Shown here: in pieces, positions 1-11,777 of the stretch
Numbering within the stretch: the first letter of the stretch is position 1
How the letters are laid out: each line of letters begins with the position of its first letter
From: Streptomyces alfalfae
GTDB taxonomy: Bacteria > Actinomycetota > Actinomycetes > Streptomycetales > Streptomycetaceae
Length of the DNA: 64,000 bases
Assembly (NCBI RefSeq): GCF_004127445.1
Contig: NZ_QEXM01000029.1
Location: 1-64,000, forward strand
Reading direction: 5' to 3'
Position numbers and translations under genes: made by a program
The notes under the pieces: generated by a model
What the model was told of the DNA's origin: nothing
The model's input: only the letters and a program-made list of their open reading frames with translations
Database searches by the model: none

Positions 1-1614
<1,614 letters not shown>

Positions 1615-1730
1615 GCTCCGGCCGCGCGAGGCCCGCGCGGGGGCGGTTTCCCCCGCCCCGCCCCGGGCACCCAACGCAGACCGGCACCCCCGCACACTGA
1701 CCTGTCCGCCACGCGGAAGGACGCGACGTC

Positions 1731-3173
1731 ATGTCGGAAGCCGCCACCCGCCCCAACGCCCACGCCACCGCGCTGCTCGCCTCGCTCGACCCGCTCCTGC
1801 GCGAGTGGCTGCCGCGGCAGCGCTGGTTCGCCGGGAAGGGCCGCCCCATCAGCGGCTTCGAGCCGGTGGCGGTGACGGAACTCCTCCCGCGCAGTTCCCC
1901 GACGGGCCTGCTGCACCTGCTCCTGCGGGTCCACCAGCCGCCCGGCTCCGGGCAGGACCCCGGCCCCGAGGGCGCGTCGGCCGGGGGGCCCGGCGACTGC
2001 TACCAGTTGCTCATCGGCGTACGCCGCCCCCTGCCGCCCCAGCTCGCCGGCGCCTTCATCGGCCACGTCACCGAGGGACCGCTCGCCGGACACACGGTGT
2101 ACGAGGCGCTGCACGACCCCCGGCTCGCGGCGCTGCTCCTCGAACGGCTGCGGATGCCGGGGCGGCACGGACCGCTCCGCTTCGAGCGCGACATGGACGT
2201 GGAGATACCCAGCGGCCTCGCGCCCCGCCCGCTCAGGGCCGAGCAGTCCAACTCCTCGGTGATATACGGAGATACGTTTATCCTGAAGCTGTACCGCCGT
2301 GTCGTGCCCGGCACCAACCCCGACCTGGAGCTCCCGCTCCACCTCGCCCGGCAGGGCTGCGCGCGGGTGCCCGCGCCCGCCGCCTGGTTCTTCGCCGACC
2401 TCGGCGCCGGCCCCGGCACGGCGGACGAGGAGTGCGGGCTCGGTGTGCTCCAGCCCTATCTCGCCGCCGCCGAGGACGGCTGGGAGCTGGCCCTGCGCAT
2501 GCTCGCCAAGGGTGAGTCCTTCACCGACGAGGCACGGGCGCTCGGCCGCGCCACCGCCGAGGTGCACGCGGCACTCGCCGCCGCGCTGCCCACCGTCACC
2601 CTGGGCCGGGCCCAGGTGGAACAGCTGGCCGACGCCATGGCGGACCGCCTCGACGCCACCGCCCGGGCGGTGCCCGCGCTGCGGCCGTATGCCCCGGGGC
2701 TGCTCACCGCCTTCGAGGCGCTGGCCGACCTGGGTGGCGAGGGCCAGTCGTGGACCGCCCAGCGTGTCCACGGCGACCTGCACCTGGGGCAGTGCCTGCG
2801 CTCCCCCGAAGGCGGCTGGTCGCTCATAGACTTCGAGGGCGAGCCCGCACGCCCGCTCGCCGAGCGCAGGCTCCCGCAGCCCACGGCCCGTGACATCGCG
2901 GGCATGCTGCGCTCCTTCGACTACGCGGCCTGCTCCACCGAACCCTGGGCCCCCGCGTGGGCCACCGACTGCCGGGCCGCGTTCTGCGTGGGCTACGCCG
3001 ACGTCTCGGGCCGCGACCCGCGCACCGACCCCGTGCTCCTGCGGGCCCACGAGACCGACAAGGCGGTCTACGAAGTTCTCTACGAGGCCCGCCACCGCCC
3101 CGGCTGGCTCCGGGTCCCGCTGGCCGCCGCCCGCCGCCTCGCCGGGACCGGTTCCGCCGACGACGCCCTTTGA
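1731..3173 (+). CDS. mak: Maltokinase (aminoglycoside-phosphotransferase fold)
   Basis: 480 residues, homologous to Pep2/Mak, which phosphorylates maltose with ATP to maltose-1-phosphate, the GlgE donor. The N-terminal cap begins [18 protein letters not shown], typical of the family. The catalytic region reads [10 protein letters not shown], followed by [16 protein letters not shown], the APH-like HGD and metal-binding IDFE motifs. The ATG at 1731 follows a 116-bp gap after treS that contains a GC-rich hairpin (about 1640-1663), possibly an attenuator. glgB follows 26 bp downstream, suggesting one transcript. The residues around 70-85 are a Pro/Gly-rich low-complexity insert. In many actinobacteria the gene is fused to treS; here it is separate. 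Confidence 0.94.
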   Translation: MSEAATRPNAHATALLASLDPLLREWLPRQRWFAGKGRPISGFEPVAVTELLPRSSPTGLLHLLLRVHQPPGSGQDPGPEGASAGGPGDCYQLLIGVRRPLPPQLAGAFIGHVTEGPLAGHTVYEALHDPRLAALLLERLRMPGRHGPLRFERDMDVEIPSGLAPRPLRAEQSNSSVIYGDTFILKLYRRVVPGTNPDLELPLHLARQGCARVPAPAAWFFADLGAGPGTADEECGLGVLQPYLAAAEDGWELALRMLAKGESFTDEARALGRATAEVHAALAAALPTVTLGRAQVEQLADAMADRLDATARAVPALRPYAPGLLTAFEALADLGGEGQSWTAQRVHGDLHLGQCLRSPEGGWSLIDFEGEPARPLAERRLPQPTARDIAGMLRSFDYAACSTEPWAPAWATDCRAAFCVGYADVSGRDPRTDPVLLRAHETDKAVYEVLYEARHRPGWLRVPLAAARRLAGTGSADDAL

Positions 3174-3199
3174 CCGCTCCTTCCCAGGAGGCTCCTCCA

Positions 3200-5833
<2,634 letters not shown>

Positions 5834-5849
5834 GAGCGCGGGCTCCGGG

Positions 5850-8087
5850 CTACGCGAGCCGCTTGAGCGCGACCGGCAGCTCCTCGGCGTACAGCACGCC
5901 GAGGCGCTGCGTGGCCCGGGTCAGGGCCACGTAGAGGTCGCTCGTGCCGTAGCGGGCGGGCTCGACGACCAGGACCGTGTCGAACTCCAGGCCCTTCGCC
6001 TGACGCGGATCGATCAGCACGACCGGCCGCGTCAGGTCCAAGGCCTCCCCGGCCGTCACTCCGGGGAGCTGTGCGGCGAGCTCCGGGTGGAGCTCGCGGG
6101 GCGCGATCACCGCGAGGCGGCCCTCGTCCGCCGCCTCGGCGGCCACCGCTTCGGCCACGGCGGCGGCGAGGTCGTCCGCGCGGCGCGCCCAGGGGCGTAT
6201 CCCCGTGGACCGCACGGAGCTGGGCGGCCGGAAGTCCGGCCGCGCCACACGCGGCACCTCCGCCGCCACGTCCATGATCTCCACGGGCGTGCGGTAGTTG
6301 ACGCCGAGCCGGGTGTACTCCCAGCGGTCCTCGACGTACGGCGCGAGGATCGTCTCCCAGGAGCCGCAGCCGCCGGCCTCCGCGGTCTGCGCCGGGTCGC
6401 CGACCAGCGTCATCGAACGGGTCGGGCTGCGCCGCATGAGCAGTCGCCACGCCATGGCGGAGAGCTCCTGCGCCTCGTCGACGATGATGTGGCCGAACGC
6501 CCAGGTGCGGTCGGCCGCCGCGCGCTCGGCGGCGCTGCGGTGGTCGGCCTCCTCCTGCCGCTCGGCCATCCGCTCGGCGTCGATGATGTTGTGCGCGAGG
6601 AGGACCTCGGCGTCGTCCTCGTCCTTGTCCTCGAACTCGTACGTCCGCGAGGCCCGGGAGACGTCGAGGACGCCCTGCGCGTACGCGATCTGTTCCGCCC
6701 GGTGGGCCTCGGCGAGCGCCCGCTCGGCGCTGTCGTCGTGCCCGAGCAGCTCGGCGGCCTCGTCGAGCAGCGGGACGTCGGCGGGCGTCCAGGCCGCGCC
6801 GCGCGGGCGTCGGATCGCCGCCGCGTCGGCCTCGCCGAGGCCCGTCGGCTCCTCCAGGTAGTCGGTGACGAAGCCCTGCGGGGTCAGCGTCGGCCACAGC
6901 TCCTCGATCGCCGCGCGGACCTCCCCGCTGGCCGCGACGCCCTTGCCGAGCTGGGCGATGTCGTCGGGGCCGAGGAAGTTGGGGCCGCCGTAGGGGTCGG
7001 CGCCGATGCGGTCGGCGAGCTGAGCGGTGAGCGCGTCGATGACGTGGAAGGCGAAGTAGGGGCGGCCGAGGTTGTGCGGGACGTCGGCCGCGCGGGCCGC
7101 CTCGCGCGCCGCGTCGGCGATCGTCCAGTCCAGGATCAGGTCGCCGTCGTCGTGCTCGATGACCCTCGGTTCGCCCGGTTCGGGGGTCCGCTGCCGGTCG
7201 CGGACCGCCGCGGCGAGGACGTCCGCCATCTCCGCGCGGCCCTTCACCTCGGCCGCCGCCGGGCTGTCGGCGCCGGTCGCCGTGACGCCGGGGAACAGCT
7301 CGCCGACCGTGGAGAGCAGCACCCCGGTCTCGCCGAGCGCGGGCAGCACCTCGCTGATGTAGCTGAGGAAGGCGGGGTTCGGGCCGACGATCAGGACCGC
7401 GCGCTTGGCGAGGAGCTCGCGGTGCGCGTAGAGCAGGTAGGCGGCGCGGTGCAGCGCCACGACGGTCTTGCCGGTGCCGGGGCCGCCCTCGACGACCATG
7501 ACGCCGCGGTGCGGGGCGCGGATGACGCGGTCCTGCTCGGCCTGGATGGTCTGCACGATGTCGTGCATACGGCCGGTGCGCGCCGAGTCGAGCGCGGCGA
7601 GCAGCACCTCGTCGGCGTCGGCGCCCTCGTGTCCGGTGCGGCGGGTGTCGCCGAGATCCAGGATCTCGTCGTGCAGGGCGGTGACCTCGCGGCCCTCGGT
7701 GGTGATGTGCCTGCGTCTGCGCAGGCCCATCGGCGTATGGCCGGTCGCGAGATAGAAGGGGCGCGCGACATCGGCGCGCCAGTCGATCACCAGCGGGGTG
7801 CGCTCGGTGTCCGACGCGCGAATTCCGATACGCCCGATGTGGTGGTCGCGGCCGTCGCGGAATTCGAGTCTGCCGAAGCAGAGCCCGTTCTCCCCCGAGT
7901 CGAAGGCGGCGAGCAGCCCGGACTGCTCCGCCACCGAGACGTCCCGCTCAAGGCGCGCCTGGTATCCGGTTCCGACCTGCGCCAACGACGTCCGCACCGC
8001 GGCCTCGGCCTCCTCGCGCAGCGCGTCCAGGCGCGCGTAAAGACCGGAGACGAATTGCTGCTCTTCCCGCAATTCCTCGCTTGACAA
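5850..8087 (-). CDS. helR: UvrD/Rep-superfamily RNA polymerase-associated helicase, HelD/HelR type
   Basis: 745 residues from a TTG start with AAGGGG upstream. The N-terminal 60 residues are a charged helical region, like the secondary-channel arm of HelD. Walker A is VVEGGPGTGKTVV (about residues 196-210), the DEAQ box is HIIVDEAQELSAMAWRLL, then LVGDPAQT, and the C-terminal 2A motifs include DPRQAKGLEFDTVLVVEPA and DLYVALTRATQRLGVLY. HelD proteins release stalled or drug-bound RNA polymerase; the Streptomyces HelR subgroup is known to give rifamycin tolerance. Assignment to HelR rather than another HelD paralogue is inference. I saw no convincing rifamycin-associated inverted repeat upstream. 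A plus-strand promoter-like sequence overlaps the start codon. Confidence 0.82.
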   Translation of the reverse strand: MSSEELREEQQFVSGLYARLDALREEAEAAVRTSLAQVGTGYQARLERDVSVAEQSGLLAAFDSGENGLCFGRLEFRDGRDHHIGRIGIRASDTERTPLVIDWRADVARPFYLATGHTPMGLRRRRHITTEGREVTALHDEILDLGDTRRTGHEGADADEVLLAALDSARTGRMHDIVQTIQAEQDRVIRAPHRGVMVVEGGPGTGKTVVALHRAAYLLYAHRELLAKRAVLIVGPNPAFLSYISEVLPALGETGVLLSTVGELFPGVTATGADSPAAAEVKGRAEMADVLAAAVRDRQRTPEPGEPRVIEHDDGDLILDWTIADAAREAARAADVPHNLGRPYFAFHVIDALTAQLADRIGADPYGGPNFLGPDDIAQLGKGVAASGEVRAAIEELWPTLTPQGFVTDYLEEPTGLGEADAAAIRRPRGAAWTPADVPLLDEAAELLGHDDSAERALAEAHRAEQIAYAQGVLDVSRASRTYEFEDKDEDDAEVLLAHNIIDAERMAERQEEADHRSAAERAAADRTWAFGHIIVDEAQELSAMAWRLLMRRSPTRSMTLVGDPAQTAEAGGCGSWETILAPYVEDRWEYTRLGVNYRTPVEIMDVAAEVPRVARPDFRPPSSVRSTGIRPWARRADDLAAAVAEAVAAEAADEGRLAVIAPRELHPELAAQLPGVTAGEALDLTRPVVLIDPRQAKGLEFDTVLVVEPARYGTSDLYVALTRATQRLGVLYAEELPVALKRLA

Positions 8088-8110
8088 TTCAGCCCCTTGC
8101 CCGTTACAGT
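8081..8110 (+). promoter_or_regulatory. Strong HrdB-type promoter reading away from the helicase gene
   Basis: TTGACA (8081-8086), an 18-nt spacer and TACAGT (8105-8110). The following 130 nt have no coding frame but end in a strong hairpin, so the promoter may make a short noncoding RNA. The surrounding sequence (8088-8210) is much less GC-rich than the rest of the window. On the opposite strand a TATAAG-like element near 8115 could serve the helicase gene. Confidence 0.5.
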
Positions 8111-8116
8111 GCTCTT

Positions 8117-8246
8117 ATAGATATTCCGCTGAGGTCGCCACGCCTGAATCGACAGTTCATCGATCGGGCAAATAGGCAGAGCTTCGCGAAAGAATCCACT
8201 ATACGCAGGGAAACACCCCGGACGTCAATTCGTCCGGGGTGTTCTC
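8117..8246 (+). ncRNA. Candidate small RNA between promoter and hairpin
   Basis: Inferred from a good promoter (8081-8110) and a perfect 13-bp hairpin (8212-8243) bracketing about 130 nt of relatively AT-rich sequence without an open frame or ribosome site. The hairpin may simply end the thioredoxin transcript from the other strand, so the RNA is a hypothesis. Confidence 0.25.
8212..8243. terminator. Bidirectional hairpin terminator after the thioredoxin operon
   Basis: AACACCCCGGACG and its exact complement flank a 6-nt loop. On the minus strand it lies 67 bp beyond the thioredoxin stop and continues GTGTTTCCC; on the plus strand it could end the candidate small RNA. Confidence 0.7.
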
Positions 8247-8309
8247 GCGTTTCCCGTGTGCTGCCGCGCGTCGTGCGCTGTCCCGCCTCCCCGTGCACGG
8301 CGGTGGTTC

Positions 8310-8660
8310 TCAGAGCACGTCGGCCAGGTCGGCGAGCAGCTTCCGCTTGGCCCGCGCGCCCACCATCTGCTTCACGGGCTCACCCTTCCGGAACACGATC
8401 ATGGTCGGCGCCGAGAGCACCCGGTAGGCGATCGCGGCCTCCGGGCTCCGGTCCACGTCCAGCTGGAGGATCTTGATCCGGTCCGCCTCCTCGCGCGCCA
8501 GCTCACTGAGCACCGGCGCCAGCTGCCGGCACGGCCCGCACCAGTCCGCCGTGAACTCCACCAGCACCGGGCGGTCTGCCTCCCGCAGCACCTCCGCCTC
8601 GAAATCCGCGTCCGTCACCTCGGCCACGCCTGCTGCCCTCACTGCCGCCACTCTCCTCAT
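8310..8660 (-). CDS. trxA: Thioredoxin
   Basis: 116 residues with one thioredoxin fold. The active site is FTADWCGPCRQLAP and the cis-proline loop is LSAPTMIVF. It is expected to be a cytoplasmic dithiol-disulfide oxidoreductase reduced by thioredoxin reductase. The start overlaps the stop of the upstream merR-type gene by 4 bp (ATGA, 8657-8660), so the two are translationally coupled. The regulator probably controls the operon in response to redox or electrophile stress; this is inferred from context. About 15 residues precede the first strand, slightly longer than E. coli Trx. The symbol is generic because streptomycetes carry several trx genes. Confidence 0.9.
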   Translation of the reverse strand: MRRVAAVRAAGVAEVTDADFEAEVLREADRPVLVEFTADWCGPCRQLAPVLSELAREEADRIKILQLDVDRSPEAAIAYRVLSAPTMIVFRKGEPVKQMVGARAKRKLLADLADVL

Positions 8661-9049
8661 CCCGTCAGTTCACACCGCGGCTCGGGGCCGCCTTCGAGCG
8701 CCGCCTCGGCGCGCACGAGCTGCGCCCCCACCTGCTCCCGCACCGCGTTCAACTCACCGATCAGCGCGTCCAGTTCGGTGAGCTTGCGGCGGTACACGGC
8801 GAGCGAAGCGGGGCAGGAGTCGCCCTCCGGGTGACCGGAGCGCAGACACTCCACGAAGGGCCGCGTCTCCTCCAGATCGAACCCGAAGTCCTGCAGGGTC
8901 CTGATCTGTTCGAGGAGCCGCACGTCGTCCTCGTCGTACGTGCGGTAGCCGTTGCCGGTGCGCCGGGCGGGCAGCAGCCCGCGGGACTCGTAGTAGCGCA
9001 GCGTCCGCGTGGTCGTCCCCGCGCGCGCCGCGAGCTCGCCGATTCGCAT
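8657..9049 (-). CDS. MerR-family regulator coupled to thioredoxin
   Basis: 130 residues. The winged HTH is at the N-terminus (MRIGELAARAGTTTRTLRYYESRGLLP), followed by the NGYRTYDEDDVRLLEQI wing and a long dimerisation helix. Cys at about residue 68 (VECLRSGHPEGDSCPASL) and a second one ten residues later lie where metal- or thiol-sensing MerR proteins carry ligands; a third Cys is near the C-terminus. The closest general type is the SoxR/CueR-like subgroup, but the effector cannot be named. It is first in an operon with trxA (4-bp overlap). The upstream gap to the next gene is only 45 bp and contains TTGACG at about 9066-9071 on the plus strand. Confidence 0.85.
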   Translation of the reverse strand: MRIGELAARAGTTTRTLRYYESRGLLPARRTGNGYRTYDEDDVRLLEQIRTLQDFGFDLEETRPFVECLRSGHPEGDSCPASLAVYRRKLTELDALIGELNAVREQVGAQLVRAEAALEGGPEPRCELTG

Positions 9050-9094
9050 GGCCCGACGGTAGTCCTTGACGTCGGCGTCAAGGCCAGCCCTCCG

Positions 9095-10051
9095 CTACAC
9101 CGCGGCTTTGAGGGCCGCCCGCAGCCAGTCGTCGGCCGCGCCCGGCGTCGGCTCCGGCGGCCCGGTCCGGGGGCGGGTGACCTCGGCGGTGAGCTGCCAG
9201 TAGCGGTCGAGACGCGGCTCGGCGGCGAGCATGCGGTGCAGGCCGCGGCGGAAGTCGGCGCTGTCGCGGGCGTTCAGGGCGGCGGCGTGGACGGCGACGA
9301 AGCAGTCGAGCGCCTCGCCGCCGTGGGGCGAGCGCCCCGCCCTGAGCTGCGCCGCCGCGAGTTCGAAGGCCTCGGGCAGGCCTTCGTAGAGCACGGCGGG
9401 CCGGTACCCCTTGCCCGGCAGGTGCACCTCGGGCTGATCACGGCCGCGCTCCGGGTGTCCGAGGCCGGGGCAGGGCCCCGAGACGAACGCGTGCAGCCGC
9501 GCGAAGGCGAGCACCTGGGCCGGGCTCGGGTCGTCGGGGAGCCGCGGGACCGCCTGTTCGACGACGGTGGAGACCACGCGGGCCGGCATCCGCGCGGGCA
9601 GCCAGCGCCGCCAGAACCGGGCGAGCGCGGCCGTGCTCGGCGGCGTGCCGAGGGCGCCGACCAGGCGCAGCCGTTCGGCGCGCTCCTCGGGGGCGCAGTC
9701 GTGCAGCAGCCGGAGCGCGGCCTCGCGCCAGCGCAGCGCGGTCAGCCGGGTGCCGACCTCGCGCAACTGCCCCTCGACGACGTCCTCCAGCGCGTCCCGC
9801 CCGTCGAGGACCCGCCCCACCTCCGCCACCGGCAGGTCCAGGGCGCGCAGGGACCGGATGAGGCGCAGCCGGTCGAGCGCGTCGGGCCCGTAGCGGCGGT
9901 GGCCGCCGCCGCTGCGTGCGGCCTCGGGCAGCAGTCCCTGGTCGGAGTAGAAGCGGACGGTCTTCACGGTGACGCCCGCCTCCTCGGCGAGCCGGCCGAT
10001 GCTCCACAGGCCGTCGGGACCGAAGCCCGCGCCGCTGTCCTCCGCCCTCAT
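9095..10051 (-). CDS. MerR-family regulator with C-terminal ligand domain
   Basis: 318 residues. Residues 15-85 form the MerR HTH (LWSIGRLAEEAGVTVKTVRFYSDQGLLPEA, GGHRRYGPDALDRLRLIRSL). The remaining 230 residues are helical with Trp/Arg-rich stretches (LARFWRRWLPARMPARVV) and resemble the effector domains of large TipA-like regulators without matching one I recognise. It is divergent from an alpha/beta hydrolase gene. The 137-bp gap holds a promoter with a 19-bp spacer and an internal perfect dyad, the architecture MerR proteins act on, so it probably controls the hydrolase and itself. The ligand is unknown. Confidence 0.85.
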   Translation of the reverse strand: MRAEDSGAGFGPDGLWSIGRLAEEAGVTVKTVRFYSDQGLLPEAARSGGGHRRYGPDALDRLRLIRSLRALDLPVAEVGRVLDGRDALEDVVEGQLREVGTRLTALRWREAALRLLHDCAPEERAERLRLVGALGTPPSTAALARFWRRWLPARMPARVVSTVVEQAVPRLPDDPSPAQVLAFARLHAFVSGPCPGLGHPERGRDQPEVHLPGKGYRPAVLYEGLPEAFELAAAQLRAGRSPHGGEALDCFVAVHAAALNARDSADFRRGLHRMLAAEPRLDRYWQLTAEVTRPRTGPPEPTPGAADDWLRAALKAAV

Positions 10052-10054
10052 GCC

Positions 10055-10085
10055 TTGAACCTCCCTCAGAGGGAGTTCTTAGCGT
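10055..10085 (+). promoter_or_regulatory. MerR-type promoter with 19-bp spacer and operator dyad
   Basis: TTGAAC (10055-10060), a 19-nt spacer, then TAGCGT (10080-10085). The perfect palindrome CTCCCTC-A-GAGGGAG (10061-10075) fills the spacer. An overlong spacer with an internal dyad is the hallmark of MerR-activated promoters. It reads toward the hydrolase and overlaps the 5' region of the divergent merR gene. Confidence 0.65.
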
Positions 10086-10188
10086 ACGGGCGCAAGCGGC
10101 GGTCCGGAGGGCCGGGCCGCGCGGAGGAGGGGTTCGGGTCTGGGCTCGCGTACGGGCTCACGTCCGGGCTCACACAGGAGGAGGAATC

Positions 10189-10986
10189 ATGACGGCGTTC
10201 GTGCTGGTGTCGGGTGGTTACACGGGGGGCTGGCTCTGGCGTGACGTGGCCGAACGGCTGCGCGGGTCGGGGGCGGAGGCGCAAGCGGTGACGTTGACGG
10301 GCCTCGGCGACCGGCGCCACTTGGCGGGGCCCGGGGTGGACCTGGAGACGCACATCGAGGACGTCGTCCAGACGATCGACCACGTCGAGGCGGACGAGGT
10401 CGTCCTCGTCGGCTACTGCTACGGCATCTATCCGTCCGCGGGCGCCGCCGACCGGCGGCCCGACCGCATCGCCCGGCTCGTCCACCTGGACTCGCCGCTG
10501 CCACAGGACGGCTACTCCATGCTCGACCAGGTGCGCGAGCTGATGCCGCCCTCGCCGGCCCGCGAGCGGACGCTCGGCATGCCGGAGCGGGCCGAGGACG
10601 GCTGGCGCATCCCCGCGCCGACCCGCGCGGAGTGGCTGGAGAACGGGAACCTCGCGGGCGTCTCCCCCGAAGCCCTCGACCGGCTGGCGCGCCTGTCCTC
10701 GCCGATGCCGCTGGGCCCGTGCACGCAGAAGCTGCGGATCTCGGAGAAGGTCGCCGCGCTGGCGACGACGGGGATCTTCTGCACCACCGGCGGCACGGCG
10801 GACATCGCCGCGCTCGAAGCACTGGTGGCGTCGGGCCTGCCGATGGTGCAGCACCTCACGGACCCACGGGCGACCTTCTTCGAACTGGCCACCGGGCACT
10901 GGCCGATGCTGTCCGTGCCCGATGAGCTGTCCGGCGTCCTGCTGAGCGCGGCGGCGGGCGAGGGCCGCCGGCTCGGCACGGCTTGA
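10189..10986 (+). CDS. Alpha/beta hydrolase with Cys at the nucleophile position
   Basis: 265 residues. The oxyanion region is MTAFVLVSGGYTGGWLW and the late catalytic His is in ATGHWPMLSVPDEL, as in the hydroxynitrile lyase/methylesterase-like group often called SalR-type esterases. The nucleophile elbow reads VLVGYCYGIYP, so the usual Ser of GxSxG is Cys. The enzyme may be a Cys-dependent hydrolase (dienelactone hydrolase uses Cys), have altered specificity, or be inactive. The start has the strong site GGAGGAGGAATCATG. It sits opposite a MerR regulator behind a MerR-type promoter, suggesting substrate-inducible detoxification. The substrate is unknown. Confidence 0.82.
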   Translation: MTAFVLVSGGYTGGWLWRDVAERLRGSGAEAQAVTLTGLGDRRHLAGPGVDLETHIEDVVQTIDHVEADEVVLVGYCYGIYPSAGAADRRPDRIARLVHLDSPLPQDGYSMLDQVRELMPPSPARERTLGMPERAEDGWRIPAPTRAEWLENGNLAGVSPEALDRLARLSSPMPLGPCTQKLRISEKVAALATTGIFCTTGGTADIAALEALVASGLPMVQHLTDPRATFFELATGHWPMLSVPDELSGVLLSAAAGEGRRLGTA

Positions 10987-11076
10987 TGGGGAGTGCCGGG
11001 GCGCGGGGGCTCGGGGGTGTGCTGGGGTGCGGGTGATGGGCCGGTGTGCTGGACGGGCTGATTGTGCCGGCGTGCG

Positions 11077-11670
11077 TCAGCTCTGCTTGTCGTAGGTGAG
11101 GAAGATCGTGCCGCTGTCGAGGAGTACGACGTCCGTGCGCTCGTAGCGCACCGGCTCGAAGGGCGTCTTCTGTGAGAACAGGGGTGTGCCCGAACCCAGC
11201 GTCAGCGGCCCGACCTTGACGACGAGACGGTCGATCTCGTCCCGCAGCACCCCGGCCAGCTCGCCGCCGCCGCAGAGCCAGATGTCCTTGCCGTCCTCGC
11301 GCTTGAGCTCCCGCACCTTCTCGACCGGGTCGGAGGCGACGAGTTCGACGCCGGGGTCGGGGCTCTCGGTCAGGGTGCGGCTGAAGACGAGGTGCCGCAG
11401 GTGGGGGTAGGCGTTGGGCAGCCCGGCGTCCACGCCGATCATGTACGTCCTGCGTCCCTCCAGGACCGTGTCGAAGTGCGTCCCCTCGGCGGTGACGCCG
11501 AGGGCCTCCCTGGCCGGGGCCGGCAGGGTCTCCGGGTACGTCTCCGCGAGGTGCTTGACGTAGTCCTGGCCGACCGGCCAGAAGCCGTCGGGGCCGGTCG
11601 GGTCGGAACCGTCCGGCCCGGCGATGAACCCGTCGACACTGACGGCGATGAAGTAGACGAGCTTTCGCAT
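11077..11670 (-). CDS. Dihydrofolate reductase-family (RibD C-terminal-like) oxidoreductase
   Basis: 197 residues. The N-terminus MRKLVYFIAVSVDGFIAGPDG, the centre VLEGRRTYMIG and the C-terminal DIWLCGGGELAGVLRDEIDRL are diagnostic of DHFR-like proteins related to the RibD reductase domain, which bind NADPH. True folate reduction is unlikely because key DHFR residues differ; most relatives are uncharacterised. It is monocistronic. Its upstream region has a good promoter on the minus strand with two copies of a 12-bp direct repeat 28 bp apart, implying a dedicated regulator. Beyond that lies an 0.8-kb gene-free repeat region. Confidence 0.85.
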   Translation of the reverse strand: MRKLVYFIAVSVDGFIAGPDGSDPTGPDGFWPVGQDYVKHLAETYPETLPAPAREALGVTAEGTHFDTVLEGRRTYMIGVDAGLPNAYPHLRHLVFSRTLTESPDPGVELVASDPVEKVRELKREDGKDIWLCGGGELAGVLRDEIDRLVVKVGPLTLGSGTPLFSQKTPFEPVRYERTDVVLLDSGTIFLTYDKQS

Positions 11671-11694
11671 GGGGGCTCCCTCGTAACACTCCGA

Positions 11695-11737
11695 TTGAAG
11701 TGGTGTGACCGTAGTACTTCACTTGGAGTGGTGTCAA
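11695..11737 (-). promoter_or_regulatory. Promoter with paired 12-bp direct repeats upstream of the DHFR-like gene
   Basis: On the minus strand TTGACA (11732-11737) and TACGGT (11708-11713) are separated by 18 nt. The plus-strand word TTGRAGTGGTGT occurs at 11695-11706 and 11723-11734, 28 bp apart and differing at one position. The copies bracket the -10 box and overlap the -35 box, a repressor-like layout. Confidence 0.55.
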
Positions 11738-11777
11738 CAGGCTTCTGGCACGGCGGCCTGCGTCGCCCCCCCCCGGG

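Noticed and set aside
8088-8110. Possible rifamycin-associated element upstream of the helicase gene
   Set aside because: GCAAGGGGC is present but I could not find a matching inverted second half.
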